From assembly GCA_027075275.1 (NCBI GenBank), contig JALTBO010000136.1, positions 1-47,612 on the forward strand: a DNA stretch of 47,612 nt, written 5' to 3'. Below are positions 41,093-47,612 of the stretch, piece after piece. The translations under genes and the position numbers were made by a program. This stretch comes from Desulfurobacteriaceae bacterium. GTDB lineage: Bacteria; Aquificota; Aquificia; Desulfurobacteriales; Desulfurobacteriaceae. How positions within the stretch are numbered: the first letter of the stretch is position 1; the number at the start of each line of letters is the position of its first letter. Under the pieces are notes generated by a model. That model was not told the DNA's origin and ran no database searches. It saw nothing but the letters and a program-made list of their open reading frames with translations.

Positions 41093-41845
41093 AACTTTTG
41101 CGGCCTTCTTCTCCTGAACCTTCTCCCTCAGGAAGTTGAACCACTCATCAAGACCTTCTCCGGTTTTTGCAGAAACAACGAATATCTTCAGATTTGGATT
41201 GAGTGAAAGGGCTTCTTTTTTAACTTTCTCAACGTCAAAGTCAAAGTAGGGAAGGAGGTCTGACTTCGTAATGATAAATACGTCAGAAGTTTTAAAGGCC
41301 TTCGGATACTTAGCCGGCTTGTCCTCTCCTTCAGGAACAGAGATGAGGACGACCCTTATGTGCTCCCCAAGGTAAAAGGAAGATGGGCAGACGAGGTTCC
41401 CAACGTTCTCAATAAAGAGGATATCCGGGTATCCTTCCATCTGCTTCTCTAAAGCGTGGAATCCTTTGTGGACTAAAGGAGCCTCTAAATGGCAGGCGCC
41501 TCCCGTTGTAAGCTGAACAGCAGCAGCCCCTTTTGCCCTTACCCTTTCGGCATCCCTCTCGGTCTCAATGTCTCCTTCAAGAACGCCAATTTTCAGCTCG
41601 TCTTTCAGCGCCTCAATGGTCTTCTCAAGGAGGGTCGTTTTTCCCGAACCAGGAGAGCTTATCAGGTTTATGGCAAGAATTCCGTGGCGGTCAAAGTGTT
41701 CCCTGTTTGAACGGGCAACCCTGTCGTTCTCACTAAAGAGACTCTTTTTAATCTCAACGTTTTTCTTCGTTGTGTCGTCTGAAACTACAAAGTGGCTGTG
41801 TTCATGCTCGTGATCGTGCTGTCCGCATCCGCATACGTCACACAT
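41084..41845 (-). CDS. hypB: hydrogenase nickel incorporation GTPase HypB
   Basis: The N-terminal metal-binding stretch CDVCGCGQHDHEHEHSH supplies Cys and His for nickel. The GTPase domain follows with G1 SSPGSGKTTLLEKT, the metal-site segment TTGGACHLEA, the switch LFIENVGNLVCP, and TKSDLLPY. HypB works with HypA to load nickel into the large subunit of [NiFe] hydrogenase. The 253-residue length is normal. Its start overlaps the methyltransferase gene by eight bases, so it is translated from the same message. Confidence 0.97.
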   Translation of the reverse strand: MCDVCGCGQHDHEHEHSHFVVSDDTTKKNVEIKKSLFSENDRVARSNREHFDRHGILAINLISSPGSGKTTLLEKTIEALKDELKIGVLEGDIETERDAERVRAKGAAAVQLTTGGACHLEAPLVHKGFHALEKQMEGYPDILFIENVGNLVCPSSFYLGEHIRVVLISVPEGEDKPAKYPKAFKTSDVFIITKSDLLPYFDFDVEKVKKEALSLNPNLKIFVVSAKTGEGLDEWFNFLREKVQEKKAAKVEG

Positions 41846-42533
41846 CCTCTACCTCCTTAATCGCTATTACTCCCCCTGCAACCCCTCCCATAAACTCGTG
41901 GGCTATCAAAACCCTGAAACCGTTCTTATTTAGGAGACTAACAAACTCCGACATTGTAAAGAAGTTCTCTATAGACTCAAACAGGTAATCAATAGCCTCT
42001 TTGCTCTTTGTAGCAAGCCGGCTCAGGTTCATAAATCCTTTAAAAAGACAGTTGTTTACCTTAAAAAAGATGTTTCCCTTCTCGGGCTTGAAGAAGTCAA
42101 GGATAGCCCACACGCCGCCTTTCCTTAAAACCCTTAAAGACTCTGAAACTGTAAGAGACGGTTCCGGTGAATTCCTGACGCAGAAAGAGGAGAAGAGAAC
42201 ATCAACTACAGAATTTTTTAAAGGGAAAAACCGATTATCAGAACACACGTAAAACCCGTTGCTTCCCAACCTCTCTCTGGCAAGATGAAGAAGCGGTTTA
42301 CTTATGTCGCAGTTTAAGACTTTTACTCCAGGTTTCTCCTGAAGGAGGAGCTCCCCCATATTCCCGGCACCGGAACAGAAATCAACAACAACTTCAGGTT
42401 CCGGAACTACAGATAGAGTTCCCCTTATGAGAGCCCTCCTCCACCTGTTAACCTGAACGGGGCTTGAAAGCCTGTTTATGACCTTTTCGTAGTAAACGGC
42501 AAAGTCACTGTTAAAAATCTCTTTAACCTTCAT
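41838..42533 (-). CDS. MenG/UbiE-like quinone methyltransferase
   Basis: This class I SAM methyltransferase has VVDFCSGAGNMGELLL (SAM site), LNCDISKPLL, FPLKNSVVDVLFSSFCVRNSPEP, the RVLRKGG loop, and a C-terminus YLFESIENFFTMSEFVSLLNKNGF-x-GGVAGGVIAI. That pattern follows MenG/UbiE closely. It would methylate a demethylmenaquinone or related quinone. Its position between hypA (abutting) and hypB (overlap of eight bases) is odd for such a gene. It suggests co-regulation of quinone and hydrogenase, or a maturation role not yet known. Confidence 0.78.
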   Translation of the reverse strand: MKVKEIFNSDFAVYYEKVINRLSSPVQVNRWRRALIRGTLSVVPEPEVVVDFCSGAGNMGELLLQEKPGVKVLNCDISKPLLHLARERLGSNGFYVCSDNRFFPLKNSVVDVLFSSFCVRNSPEPSLTVSESLRVLRKGGVWAILDFFKPEKGNIFFKVNNCLFKGFMNLSRLATKSKEAIDYLFESIENFFTMSEFVSLLNKNGFRVLIAHEFMGGVAGGVIAIKEVEDV

Positions 42534-42884
42534 CTACACCTCTATCTCAGCATCTACAACTTCAAGTTCTTCACCTGAAAGGAGCTCCAGGTCAACAGAA
42601 CCACATTTAGGGCACTCCGGGAAAAAGACTGTTTCAACTTCAAACTCGTGACCACACGCTCTACACCTGTAGAGGGTCGGCGTCTCCTCAACTATTAGCT
42701 CTGCCCCTGCTAACTTTGGGAACTGCTCTTTCAGGGCGTTAAATGCAAAAACGAAAGAGTCAACAACAATTCCCGAAAGCTTCCCTATCTTTACACGAAC
42801 CTTTAAAACCTTCTTTGCTTTTTCCCTCTCTGCCATCTGATTCAGGGAGTCTAAAAGACCCATTGCAAGAGACGTTTCGTGCAT
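42534..42884 (-). CDS. hypA: hydrogenase maturation nickel metallochaperone HypA
   Basis: This 116-residue HypA begins MHETSLAMGLLDSL; Met1-His2-Glu3 forms the nickel site, which is why ATG 42884 must be the start rather than the GTG one codon before. The structural zinc site is CRAC and CPKC (YRCRACGHEFEVE, FPECPKCGS). ATG overlaps the hypC stop by one base (TGATG). It passes nickel to HypB and the hydrogenase large subunit. Confidence 0.97.
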   Translation of the reverse strand: MHETSLAMGLLDSLNQMAEREKAKKVLKVRVKIGKLSGIVVDSFVFAFNALKEQFPKLAGAELIVEETPTLYRCRACGHEFEVETVFFPECPKCGSVDLELLSGEELEVVDAEIEV

Positions 42885-43120
42885 CACCCTTCCCCTTCAA
42901 GGGCTTCAAGAACCTCATCTAAGGCCTGCCATATCTCCTCTGCAGCCTTTTTATCTATCTTCTCTATGGCGTTTCCTACGTGAACCATCACGTAGTCTCC
43001 CTCTTTCACCTCATCTTCAGGAAGAAGCATAAGGCTGATAGTTCTCCTAACCCCCTTAGCCTCTGCAACGGCCATAGGGTAGTTAATCTCAACAACCTTC
43101 ATGGGAACTCCAACACACAT
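42884..43120 (-). CDS. hypC: hydrogenase maturation chaperone HypC
   Basis: This 78-residue HypC/HybG protein has the N-terminal MCVGVPMKVVEI, whose Cys2 (after Met removal) binds the Fe(CN)2CO precursor and the large subunit. DYVMVHVGNAIEKID is the conserved second block. It lies directly after hyaD (no gap) and overlaps hypA. HypD, HypE and HypF are not in the window and must be encoded elsewhere. Confidence 0.97.
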   Translation of the reverse strand: MCVGVPMKVVEINYPMAVAEAKGVRRTISLMLLPEDEVKEGDYVMVHVGNAIEKIDKKAAEEIWQALDEVLEALEGEG

Positions 43121-43651
43121 TTAAACCTCCTTAACTCTCTTTTCCCACCAGATATTGGGATCTTCCGGCTGCTCCTTTAAAACCGGCTCAACTCCCCACT
43201 CTTTCAGAATTTCAAGAACTTTCTTCTCAACTTCCGGTAGTTTTTCCTCAAGCTCCGGCGTTAAACCGGTTCCCGTCTCTATAGATTTTGGAACAATTCC
43301 TATAAGTTTTACATCTTCAGGACAGGTTCCCTTTATTTCATTCAGAAGGAGAACTTCCTGGAGTCCAAGCTGATGTGGAGAAAGTTTTAAAGGCAACCTG
43401 TCTATAAAAAAGTCTTCTTTTTCGTAAATTTTTATTTCACCAGGCTTACCTTTTGCTTTTACAACATCAACAATTAAAAGTTTATCAAGGTAGTCTATCT
43501 CGGGAGAGAGGAAAATTCCAGCAGTTCCACCATCTATTAGAACAACATTTTCCGGGAAATCATACTTTGCTTTCAGAAGGTAGAGAAGTTTAACTCCAAA
43601 TCCTTCATCTTTTAGAAGAATGTTTCCAACTCCCATTACGCCGATTTTCAT
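43121..43651 (-). CDS. hyaD: hydrogenase maturation protease
   Basis: This 176-residue endopeptidase of the HyaD/HybD family has GVGNILLKDEGFGVKLL with the first nickel-binding acidic residue, then VLIDGGTAGIFL and a His in LSPHQLGLQEVL. It removes the C-terminal extension of the large subunit after nickel insertion, here predicted to cut after His566 of HyaB. ATG has GGAGGAAAA upstream. A terminator-like hairpin precedes it, so its level may be lower than that of the structural genes. Confidence 0.95.
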   Translation of the reverse strand: MKIGVMGVGNILLKDEGFGVKLLYLLKAKYDFPENVVLIDGGTAGIFLSPEIDYLDKLLIVDVVKAKGKPGEIKIYEKEDFFIDRLPLKLSPHQLGLQEVLLLNEIKGTCPEDVKLIGIVPKSIETGTGLTPELEEKLPEVEKKVLEILKEWGVEPVLKEQPEDPNIWWEKRVKEV

Positions 43652-43659
43652 TTTTCCTC

Positions 43660-43690
43660 CAAATTAAAAATGGGGGAGCAAAACTCCCCC
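43660..43690 (-). terminator. terminator after hyaC
   Basis: On the minus strand a 7-bp stem GGGGGAG/CTCCCCC (43690-43684 with 43678-43672) has a five-base loop and is followed by CATTTTTAATTT. It separates the structural genes from the maturation genes and probably allows partial read-through. Confidence 0.75.
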
Positions 43691-43714
43691 TTCACTTCTG
43701 TAGATAAATTGGAA

Positions 43715-44359
43715 TTACTGTTCTTTCTTTGCAAACTTAAATCCGTCAAAAATAGATGAGATAAGACCTTCAGGATGTTTGATGTCGTTCCAAACAACTA
43801 TGTAGATGTGAACAAGAGCAAACCATGCAAAGTACCAGTTAAGGATGTAGTGGATAAACCTTGCCTCCTGCTGGGTTCCAAAAATGGAACCTAGCGAAAC
43901 AAAGAAACTATTTTCAGGGTAGAGGAGGTAGAAGCCTGTAATAAACTGAACAATTGCCAGGAGAATTGTGAAGAAGTAGGCTGTTCCGGCAAGGGCGTTA
44001 TGGCCAAGCCTCTCCTCGTGGTGGTCTGTAAGGTATGCATAGTAGAGGAGCGTTGAGAAGAGGTTTTTGATGTTCCTGCCGGTTATCGGAAGGAAGTCCC
44101 AGACCTTCTCGTATTTGTTACCAAAGAACCAGAGGTAGAGCCTTGCAAGGACTGCACAGGTAAAGAGCATTCCAGCTATGAAGTGGATCCAGCGCATTGT
44201 AGCCATTGTAAACTGGTGGCTTCCTTCAAGCCAGGTATTTGTCCACGGCCAGTGGATATAGAGACCTGTAACTACCAGAGTAAATATAGAAAGGGCAAAC
44301 GTCCAGTGGAAGAGCCTCAGGAGTATGCCCCAGACGTATTTCTTCTCGTAAACAGCCAT
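43715..44359 (-). CDS. hyaC: Ni-Fe hydrogenase cytochrome b subunit
   Basis: This is a 214-residue dihaem cytochrome b with four or five membrane helices. Haem-ligand His candidates lie in LRLFHWTFALSIF, MRWIHFIAGMLF, HYILNWYFAWFALVHIYIV and the middle HNALAGTAYF region. It anchors HyaAB to the membrane and passes electrons to the quinone pool. I choose ATG 44359 over an upstream in-frame start at 44374, because GAGGAGGGAAAAA is correctly placed. It is the third gene of hyaABC, separated from hyaB by a GC-rich hairpin. Confidence 0.95.
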   Translation of the reverse strand: MAVYEKKYVWGILLRLFHWTFALSIFTLVVTGLYIHWPWTNTWLEGSHQFTMATMRWIHFIAGMLFTCAVLARLYLWFFGNKYEKVWDFLPITGRNIKNLFSTLLYYAYLTDHHEERLGHNALAGTAYFFTILLAIVQFITGFYLLYPENSFFVSLGSIFGTQQEARFIHYILNWYFAWFALVHIYIVVWNDIKHPEGLISSIFDGFKFAKKEQ

Positions 44360-44382
44360 TTTTTCCCTCCTCATTGGCTTTA

Positions 44383-44405
44383 GGAGGGAGGGGAGCTCCC
44401 TCCCT
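44383..44405 (-). terminator. GC-rich hairpin between hyaB and hyaC
   Basis: AGGGAGGGG and CTCCCTCCCT flank GAGCTC, forming an almost perfect self-complementary stem with one bulged G. It includes a GGAGCTCC octamer (44392-44399), the only copy that is clearly intergenic. It may act as an attenuator or RNA-processing site. Confidence 0.5.
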
Positions 44406-44409
44406 GAAA

Positions 44410-46155
44410 TTAAAGGACTTTAACCTTCGTAATCTCGTTTCCTTCAGGGTCAACAAGGTGGACAGCACAGGCGATACATGGGTCAAAGGAGTGGACAGTT
44501 CTGAGGACTTCAAGGGGCTTCTCAGGATCTGCAAGTGGGTTGCCGATGAGAGAAGCCTCGTATGGTCCGTGCTGTCCCTTATCGTCCATCGGAGAGGAGT
44601 TCCAGGTTGAAGGAACAACTGCTTGGTAGTTCTTAATCTTACCGTTTTCAATTACAGTCCAGTGGGAGAGTGTTCCCCTCGGAGCCTCGTGGAAACCACA
44701 GCCCTTAATTTCGCCGGCAGGGTAGCTTGGCGGGTTATAGATCTCAAGGTCGCCACGGCCAATGTTGTCAACAAGCTGCTCCCACTGCTTCAGTGCAAGG
44801 TCAGAAATAACCTTAGCTCTGAGAGCCCTTGCAAGGTGCCTTCCTGGAGTAGACTGGAGAGCGTTGATATCAACTCCATCGGAAGATTCTCCAAGGAGTG
44901 AGAGAACGCTCTTAAGGTCAGAAAGTGCCTGGTCAACGTACTTCTTAATGAGTTTATGGCCCTGAGCATATCCGACAAGGATCTGGGCAAGAGGTCCAAC
45001 CTGCATCGGAACATACTCGTTTCCTTTAACGAACCTTGGAGCCTTCGTCCAGGAATACTTACCGTTAGGATCAACGTAGCCACCCGGCATTCCGGTGTAG
45101 TCTGGAACTGTATCCTCATCCCACGGATGCCTTGTCCAGTCTCCCTTATACCAGGAGTGAGTAATGTTCTCCCTTACGTTCTTAATGAAGTACTCATCGT
45201 TGAAGCTCTTAATAGGCTTAACTGTTGACAGATCTCCACCAAAAATAGTTCCACCAGGAAGGTCAAAGACTTCACCTTTTGTATCCTGAGGAAGATCTGG
45301 AACTGCAAGGTAGTTATCAACTCCCCTACCGTACTGGAGCCAGTCTTTGTAGAAAGCAGCAATTGCGATAACGTCTGGAACGTAACAGTTGTGGACGAAG
45401 TCTCTAACCTCTTCAAGGAGCTGTTTAATGTAGTAGAGACGCTCCATGTTGAGGGTTGCTTCGTTGTCTGGGTTGATGGCAGTTGAAACGCCACCTACTG
45501 CAAGGTTCTGGATGTGCGGGTTCTTACCACCGAGGATTGCAATTGCCTGGTCGGCCTTCCTCTGGAAGTCAAGGGCCTGGAGGTAGTGGGTTACTGCTAT
45601 CAGGTTTACTTCAGGTGGAAGTTTCATTGCAGGGTGGCCCCAGTAACCGTTGGCAAACGGACCTAACTGCCCACTTTCAACGAACTTCTTAAGCTTATCC
45701 TGAACCGCCTTGAAAACGGGAGCTCCGTTCAGCTTCCAGTTCTGATAGCTCTCTGCGATCTTTGCAGCCTTTTGAGGGTCTGCCTTAAGTGCAGAAACTA
45801 CGTCTACCCAGTCTAAAGCGGAAAGGTGGTAGAAGTGAACTATATGGTCGTGAAGCGCGTGGGCAGCAATGATGATGTTCCTTACCATCTGAGCGTTATA
45901 GGGAATCTCAAGCTGAAGAGCATTCTCAACAGACCTTACAGAAGCTATAGCGTGAACTGTTGTACACACACCGCAGATTCTCTGGGCGAACATCCATGCG
46001 TCATCTGGGTCTCTACCTTGAAGAATAACCTCAATTCCCCTCCACATCTGAGAGGAAGAATAAGCATCCTTTATGTATCCGTTCTCAGGAACAACCTCTA
46101 TCCTAAGGTGACCCTCTATCCTGGTAATCGGGTCAACTACTACTCTGTTAGCCAT
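44410..46155 (-). CDS. hyaB: [NiFe] hydrogenase large subunit, group 1 uptake type
   Basis: The N-terminal metal motif is RICGVCTTVHAIASVRSVE (Cys61, Cys64). The C-terminal motif is DPCIACAVH (Cys560, Cys563), followed by a 15-residue tail (LVDPEGNEITKVKVL) to be cut off after His566. Both nickel-ligand positions hold Cys, so it is not a [NiFeSe] enzyme. FHEAPRGTLSHW is the conserved middle block. At 581 residues it matches membrane-bound uptake hydrogenases. It works in the periplasm as a complex with HyaA. One GGAGCTCC copy lies at 45719-45726. Confidence 0.98.
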   Translation of the reverse strand: MANRVVVDPITRIEGHLRIEVVPENGYIKDAYSSSQMWRGIEVILQGRDPDDAWMFAQRICGVCTTVHAIASVRSVENALQLEIPYNAQMVRNIIIAAHALHDHIVHFYHLSALDWVDVVSALKADPQKAAKIAESYQNWKLNGAPVFKAVQDKLKKFVESGQLGPFANGYWGHPAMKLPPEVNLIAVTHYLQALDFQRKADQAIAILGGKNPHIQNLAVGGVSTAINPDNEATLNMERLYYIKQLLEEVRDFVHNCYVPDVIAIAAFYKDWLQYGRGVDNYLAVPDLPQDTKGEVFDLPGGTIFGGDLSTVKPIKSFNDEYFIKNVRENITHSWYKGDWTRHPWDEDTVPDYTGMPGGYVDPNGKYSWTKAPRFVKGNEYVPMQVGPLAQILVGYAQGHKLIKKYVDQALSDLKSVLSLLGESSDGVDINALQSTPGRHLARALRAKVISDLALKQWEQLVDNIGRGDLEIYNPPSYPAGEIKGCGFHEAPRGTLSHWTVIENGKIKNYQAVVPSTWNSSPMDDKGQHGPYEASLIGNPLADPEKPLEVLRTVHSFDPCIACAVHLVDPEGNEITKVKVL

Positions 46156-46182
46156 TTCTTACCTCCCCATCCGGGTTTTTAT

Positions 46183-47265
46183 TTATTCCTCAGATTTTGA
46201 ACCTGTTGCAAGTCTCTTAGCTATACCAACACCGGCGTGGATTGCAACTGCTGCGGCCGTAACCCCAAGTGCAGCCTTTCCGATCTTGCCGGCACTTGCC
46301 TGGATACCCTCACCGGCTCCAGGTATCTTAACGTTAGGCAGTCTCTTGTGGAACGGAGTCATGGTATCCCAGAAGTTGGGCTCTGTACAACCGTAACATC
46401 CGTTACCTACAGAAACAGGCCATACCTCTACGTCGTTAAACCTGATAACAGGACAGTTGGAGTAGGTTTCAGGTCCTTTACATCCAACTTTGTAGAGGCA
46501 GAATCCAAGCCTGTGTCCAACATCTCCAAACTGCTCAACAAAGCGACCCTCATCAAAGTGAGGCCTTCTTTCGCAGTGGTCGTGAATCTTCCTTCCGTAG
46601 GCAAAGAGAGGCCTTCCGAACTTATCCGTTGGTGGAAGTTTCTTGAATGTAAGGAAGTAGAGAACTGTTGAGAGGAAGTTGTGTGGGTTTGGAGGACATC
46701 CTGGAACGTTGATTATAGGTTTGTCCTTGATGATATCTGAAACACCAACAGCACCAGTTGGGTTCGGTTTTGCAGCCTGAACACCGCCGTAAGCAGCACA
46801 GGTTCCGATTGCAATAATTGCTAATGCCTTTTCAGCTGCACGTTTGAGAATGTCAACTGCAGTTTTTCCTGCGATTTTACAGTAAACTCCACCGTCTTTG
46901 AGAGGTATTCCTCCTTCCACTACTAAAACGTAGTTTCCTCTTTCAATGGCCTTTTCAAGGTTCTCCTCGGCCTGCTTTCCTGCAGCTGCAGAAAGTGTTT
47001 CGTGGTAGTCTAAGGAGATGAGGTCAAGAATAAGGGTTGCAATGTCTGGATGTGAAGCCCTCAGCAGGCTCTCAGAACACCCGGTACACTCCTGAAAATG
47101 AAGCCATACAACGCTGGGTCTTTTGGGGTCTGAGGCCGCTTCGGCAACCTTTGGAACCATTTCCATGGGAAGTCCCATTGCAGCTGTAGCTATGGCACAG
47201 GCCCTGAGGAAACCTCTACGGGACATCGTCCCCGGTATTCCCCCCATAAAGAGGCTTCTGTTCAT
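46183..47265 (-). CDS. hyaA: [NiFe] hydrogenase small subunit, Tat-exported
   Basis: The Tat signal is SRRGFLRACAIATAAMG (twin Arg at 16-17). The Fe-S region starts with FQECTGCSESLLRA for the proximal cluster, then IGTCAAYGGVQAAKPNP, NVPGCPPNPHNF, a His/Cys set for the distal cluster (HDHCERRPHFDEGRF, KVGCKGPETYSNCP) and NGCYGCTEPNFWD for the medial cluster. A C-terminal membrane helix (ALGVTAAAVAIHAGVGIA) anchors it next to HyaC. ATG 47265 has GGAGGGC upstream. The complex is exported folded and oxidises H2 in the periplasm. Confidence 0.98.
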   Translation of the reverse strand: MNRSLFMGGIPGTMSRRGFLRACAIATAAMGLPMEMVPKVAEAASDPKRPSVVWLHFQECTGCSESLLRASHPDIATLILDLISLDYHETLSAAAGKQAEENLEKAIERGNYVLVVEGGIPLKDGGVYCKIAGKTAVDILKRAAEKALAIIAIGTCAAYGGVQAAKPNPTGAVGVSDIIKDKPIINVPGCPPNPHNFLSTVLYFLTFKKLPPTDKFGRPLFAYGRKIHDHCERRPHFDEGRFVEQFGDVGHRLGFCLYKVGCKGPETYSNCPVIRFNDVEVWPVSVGNGCYGCTEPNFWDTMTPFHKRLPNVKIPGAGEGIQASAGKIGKAALGVTAAAVAIHAGVGIAKRLATGSKSEE

Positions 47266-47306
47266 GGTGCCCTCCTAAAGATAAGTTTATTTACCGTCCG
47301 TTTTTC

Positions 47307-47335
47307 ATTTTAGAATAAGCTTATTAAGATGTCAA
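47307..47335 (-). promoter_or_regulatory. strong sigma-70 promoter of the hydrogenase operon
   Basis: On the minus strand TTGACA (47335-47330, perfect) and TAAAAT (47312-47307) are exactly 17 bases apart. The spacer contains a perfect 12-bp palindrome AATAAGCTTATT (47314-47325), a likely operator. The hyaA ATG lies about 40 bases downstream. A 5' leader of roughly 35 bases is implied. Confidence 0.75.
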
Positions 47336-47390
47336 CGGTATGCTAATTTTCTATTTTTAGAAATTAATTTAGCGCTTAACATAGTTGATA

Positions 47391-47410
47391 ATATAAAGAA
47401 TTCCTTATAT
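47391..47410. promoter_or_regulatory. 20-bp near-palindrome upstream of the hya promoter
   Basis: ATATAAAGAATTCCTTATAT is symmetric in nine of ten base pairs. It lies about 55 bases upstream of the -35 element, a position suited to an activator. The rest of the gap 47336-47451 is AT-rich, with no gene seen. Confidence 0.4.
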
Positions 47411-47451
47411 CTAAAACCGACTTGTAATAAACTCAATAGAGTTCAGAAACC

Positions 47452-47489
47452 AAAAAAACACCTTTAGGGAAGCCCCTCCCTTCAAAAGG
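47452..47489 (-). terminator. terminator of the ArsR-like gene
   Basis: On the minus strand CCTTT, a three-base bulge, AGGGA, loop, TCCCT and AAAGG form a bipartite stem followed by TG and seven T residues. This is the clearest intrinsic terminator in the window and isolates the hydrogenase promoter. Confidence 0.85.
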
Positions 47490-47511
47490 TTTAAAAACTA
47501 AATCAGAGAAA

Positions 47512-47612
47512 TCAAAAAAGTATCCCTATTAACTCTTTAACTACCTCGTTTGTGGTCCTGTACAGAACCTTAGTTCCCTCTTTTCTGAAGGAAAGAATTC
47601 CAAGCTCTTTCA
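47512..47612 (-). CDS. C-terminus of an ArsR-like HTH regulator (cut by window edge)
   Basis: The last 33 codons read KELGILSFRKEGTKVLYRTT then NEVVKELIGILF and stop. This is the wing and final helix of a winged-helix ArsR/SmtB-type regulator (GLI-x-RKEG-x-x-V-Y-R pattern). The rest lies outside the window. It is upstream of, and on the same strand as, the hydrogenase operon, and might regulate it through the palindromes described. Confidence 0.6.
   Translation of the reverse strand, partial: KELGILSFRKEGTKVLYRTTNEVVKELIGILF

Larger units (their letters stand above)
295..45726. repeat. GGAGCTCC highly iterated palindrome (42 dispersed copies)
   Basis: Exact copies begin at 295, 434, 3621, 5852, 7242, 8920, 8971, 9070, 11795, 14663, 16017, 16600, 19768, 20525, 22826, 24087, 24337, 25398, 26566, 27128, 27168, 28182, 29773, 31009, 31040, 31457, 31981, 32199, 32730, 32863, 32914, 33052, 37629, 39317, 39506, 39802, 40696, 42347, 42581, 44392 and 45719. 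Counted by eye, allowing one miss or error, about 41-42. Nearly all lie inside genes, in all three codon frames (Glu-Leu, Gly-Ala-Pro, Ser-Ser). Many further GAGCTC sites differ at one flanking base. Confidence 0.9.

Noticed and set aside
44226-44651. 141-codon minus-strand frame spanning the hyaB-hyaC gap
   Set aside because: It overlaps the ends of two certain hydrogenase genes in another frame and shows no domain.
295-45726. GGAGCTCC as a ribosome binding site or as the product of Glu-Leu codon bias
   Set aside because: Most copies are deep inside genes, occur relative to both strands, and are read in three different frames, including Gly-Ala-Pro and Ser-Ser.
44410-46155. Possible [NiFeSe] hydrogenase, given the candidate Sec site elsewhere
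   Set aside because: Both nickel-ligand motifs (RICGVC and DPCIAC) carry Cys codons and there is no in-frame TGA at the Sec position.

Overview
The window reads as chromosomal DNA of an anaerobic, probably thermophilic, hydrogen-oxidising bacterium. Proteins are rich in Lys and Glu, genes are packed with short overlaps, and TTG is a frequent start codon. The gene set combines a membrane-bound [NiFe] uptake hydrogenase with its maturation genes, a rubredoxin/flavodiiron pair, many Fe-S proteins, a radical-SAM haem enzyme beside hemE, and a RACo-like activator. I infer a deep-branching Aquificota lineage of the Desulfurobacteriaceae type (Thermovibrio/Desulfurobacterium). This is a judgement from gene content and style, not from a database match. 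No rRNA, tRNA, CRISPR array, insertion sequence or prophage was seen.

Layout. 1-2.3 kb: end of an OmpA-like gene, a small unknown gene, bioA and a small membrane protein. 2.2-7.9 kb: two UspA proteins, a PP-loop ATPase, long-form HPF, a Uma2-type nuclease, LepA and ThiD. 8-12.6 kb: an exopolysaccharide export block (PilZ-like tail-anchored protein, very large SLBB/OPX exporter, Wzz-like co-polymerase). 12.6-15.4 kb: TrkH/TrkA potassium uptake. 15.4-25 kb: a long plus-strand run (murJ, lgt, ilvE, mntA-hepT toxin-antitoxin pair, RACo-like protein, DUF4911-like protein, gspG, rlmB, an unknown gene, then an NtrB/NtrC pair). 25-25.7 kb: two FdxB-like ferredoxin ORFs in the same frame, separated by one TGA and a hairpin, behind a candidate sigma-54 promoter. 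25.7-30.6 kb: an AsmA-like protein, hemE, an AhbC/AhbD-type radical SAM enzyme, prfA and a Cys-rich lipoprotein. 30.6-36.3 kb: a hotdog thioesterase, an unknown protein, a PhoR/PhoB-like pair, suhB, an Mrp-type ATPase, a CxxC mini membrane protein and a NapH-like ferredoxin. 36.4-37.7 kb: flavodiiron protein and rubredoxin. 37.9-38.5 kb: a VapB-like antitoxin and a frameshifted VapC. 38.5-41 kb: a periplasmic adaptor and a TolC-like protein. 41-47.3 kb: the hydrogenase locus hyaABC-hyaD-hypC-hypA-menG-hypB on the minus strand. The right edge holds the end of an ArsR-like regulator.

How they work together. The Hya hydrogenase passes electrons through cytochrome b to the quinone pool. A MenG/UbiE-like methyltransferase inside the maturation operon suggests a tie to quinone synthesis. 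NtrB/NtrC, a sigma-54-like promoter and the FdxB-like ferredoxins suggest nitrogen control. Rubredoxin and FprA would handle oxygen or NO.

The most striking signal is not a gene. The palindromic octamer GGAGCTCC occurs 42 times by my manual count, where less than one would be expected by chance. It lies on both sides of genes of all kinds and in all three reading frames. It behaves like a highly iterated palindrome comparable in kind to cyanobacterial HIP1. The second notable signal is the in-frame TGA plus hairpin in the ferredoxin pair, a candidate recoding (selenocysteine) site that needs a test.
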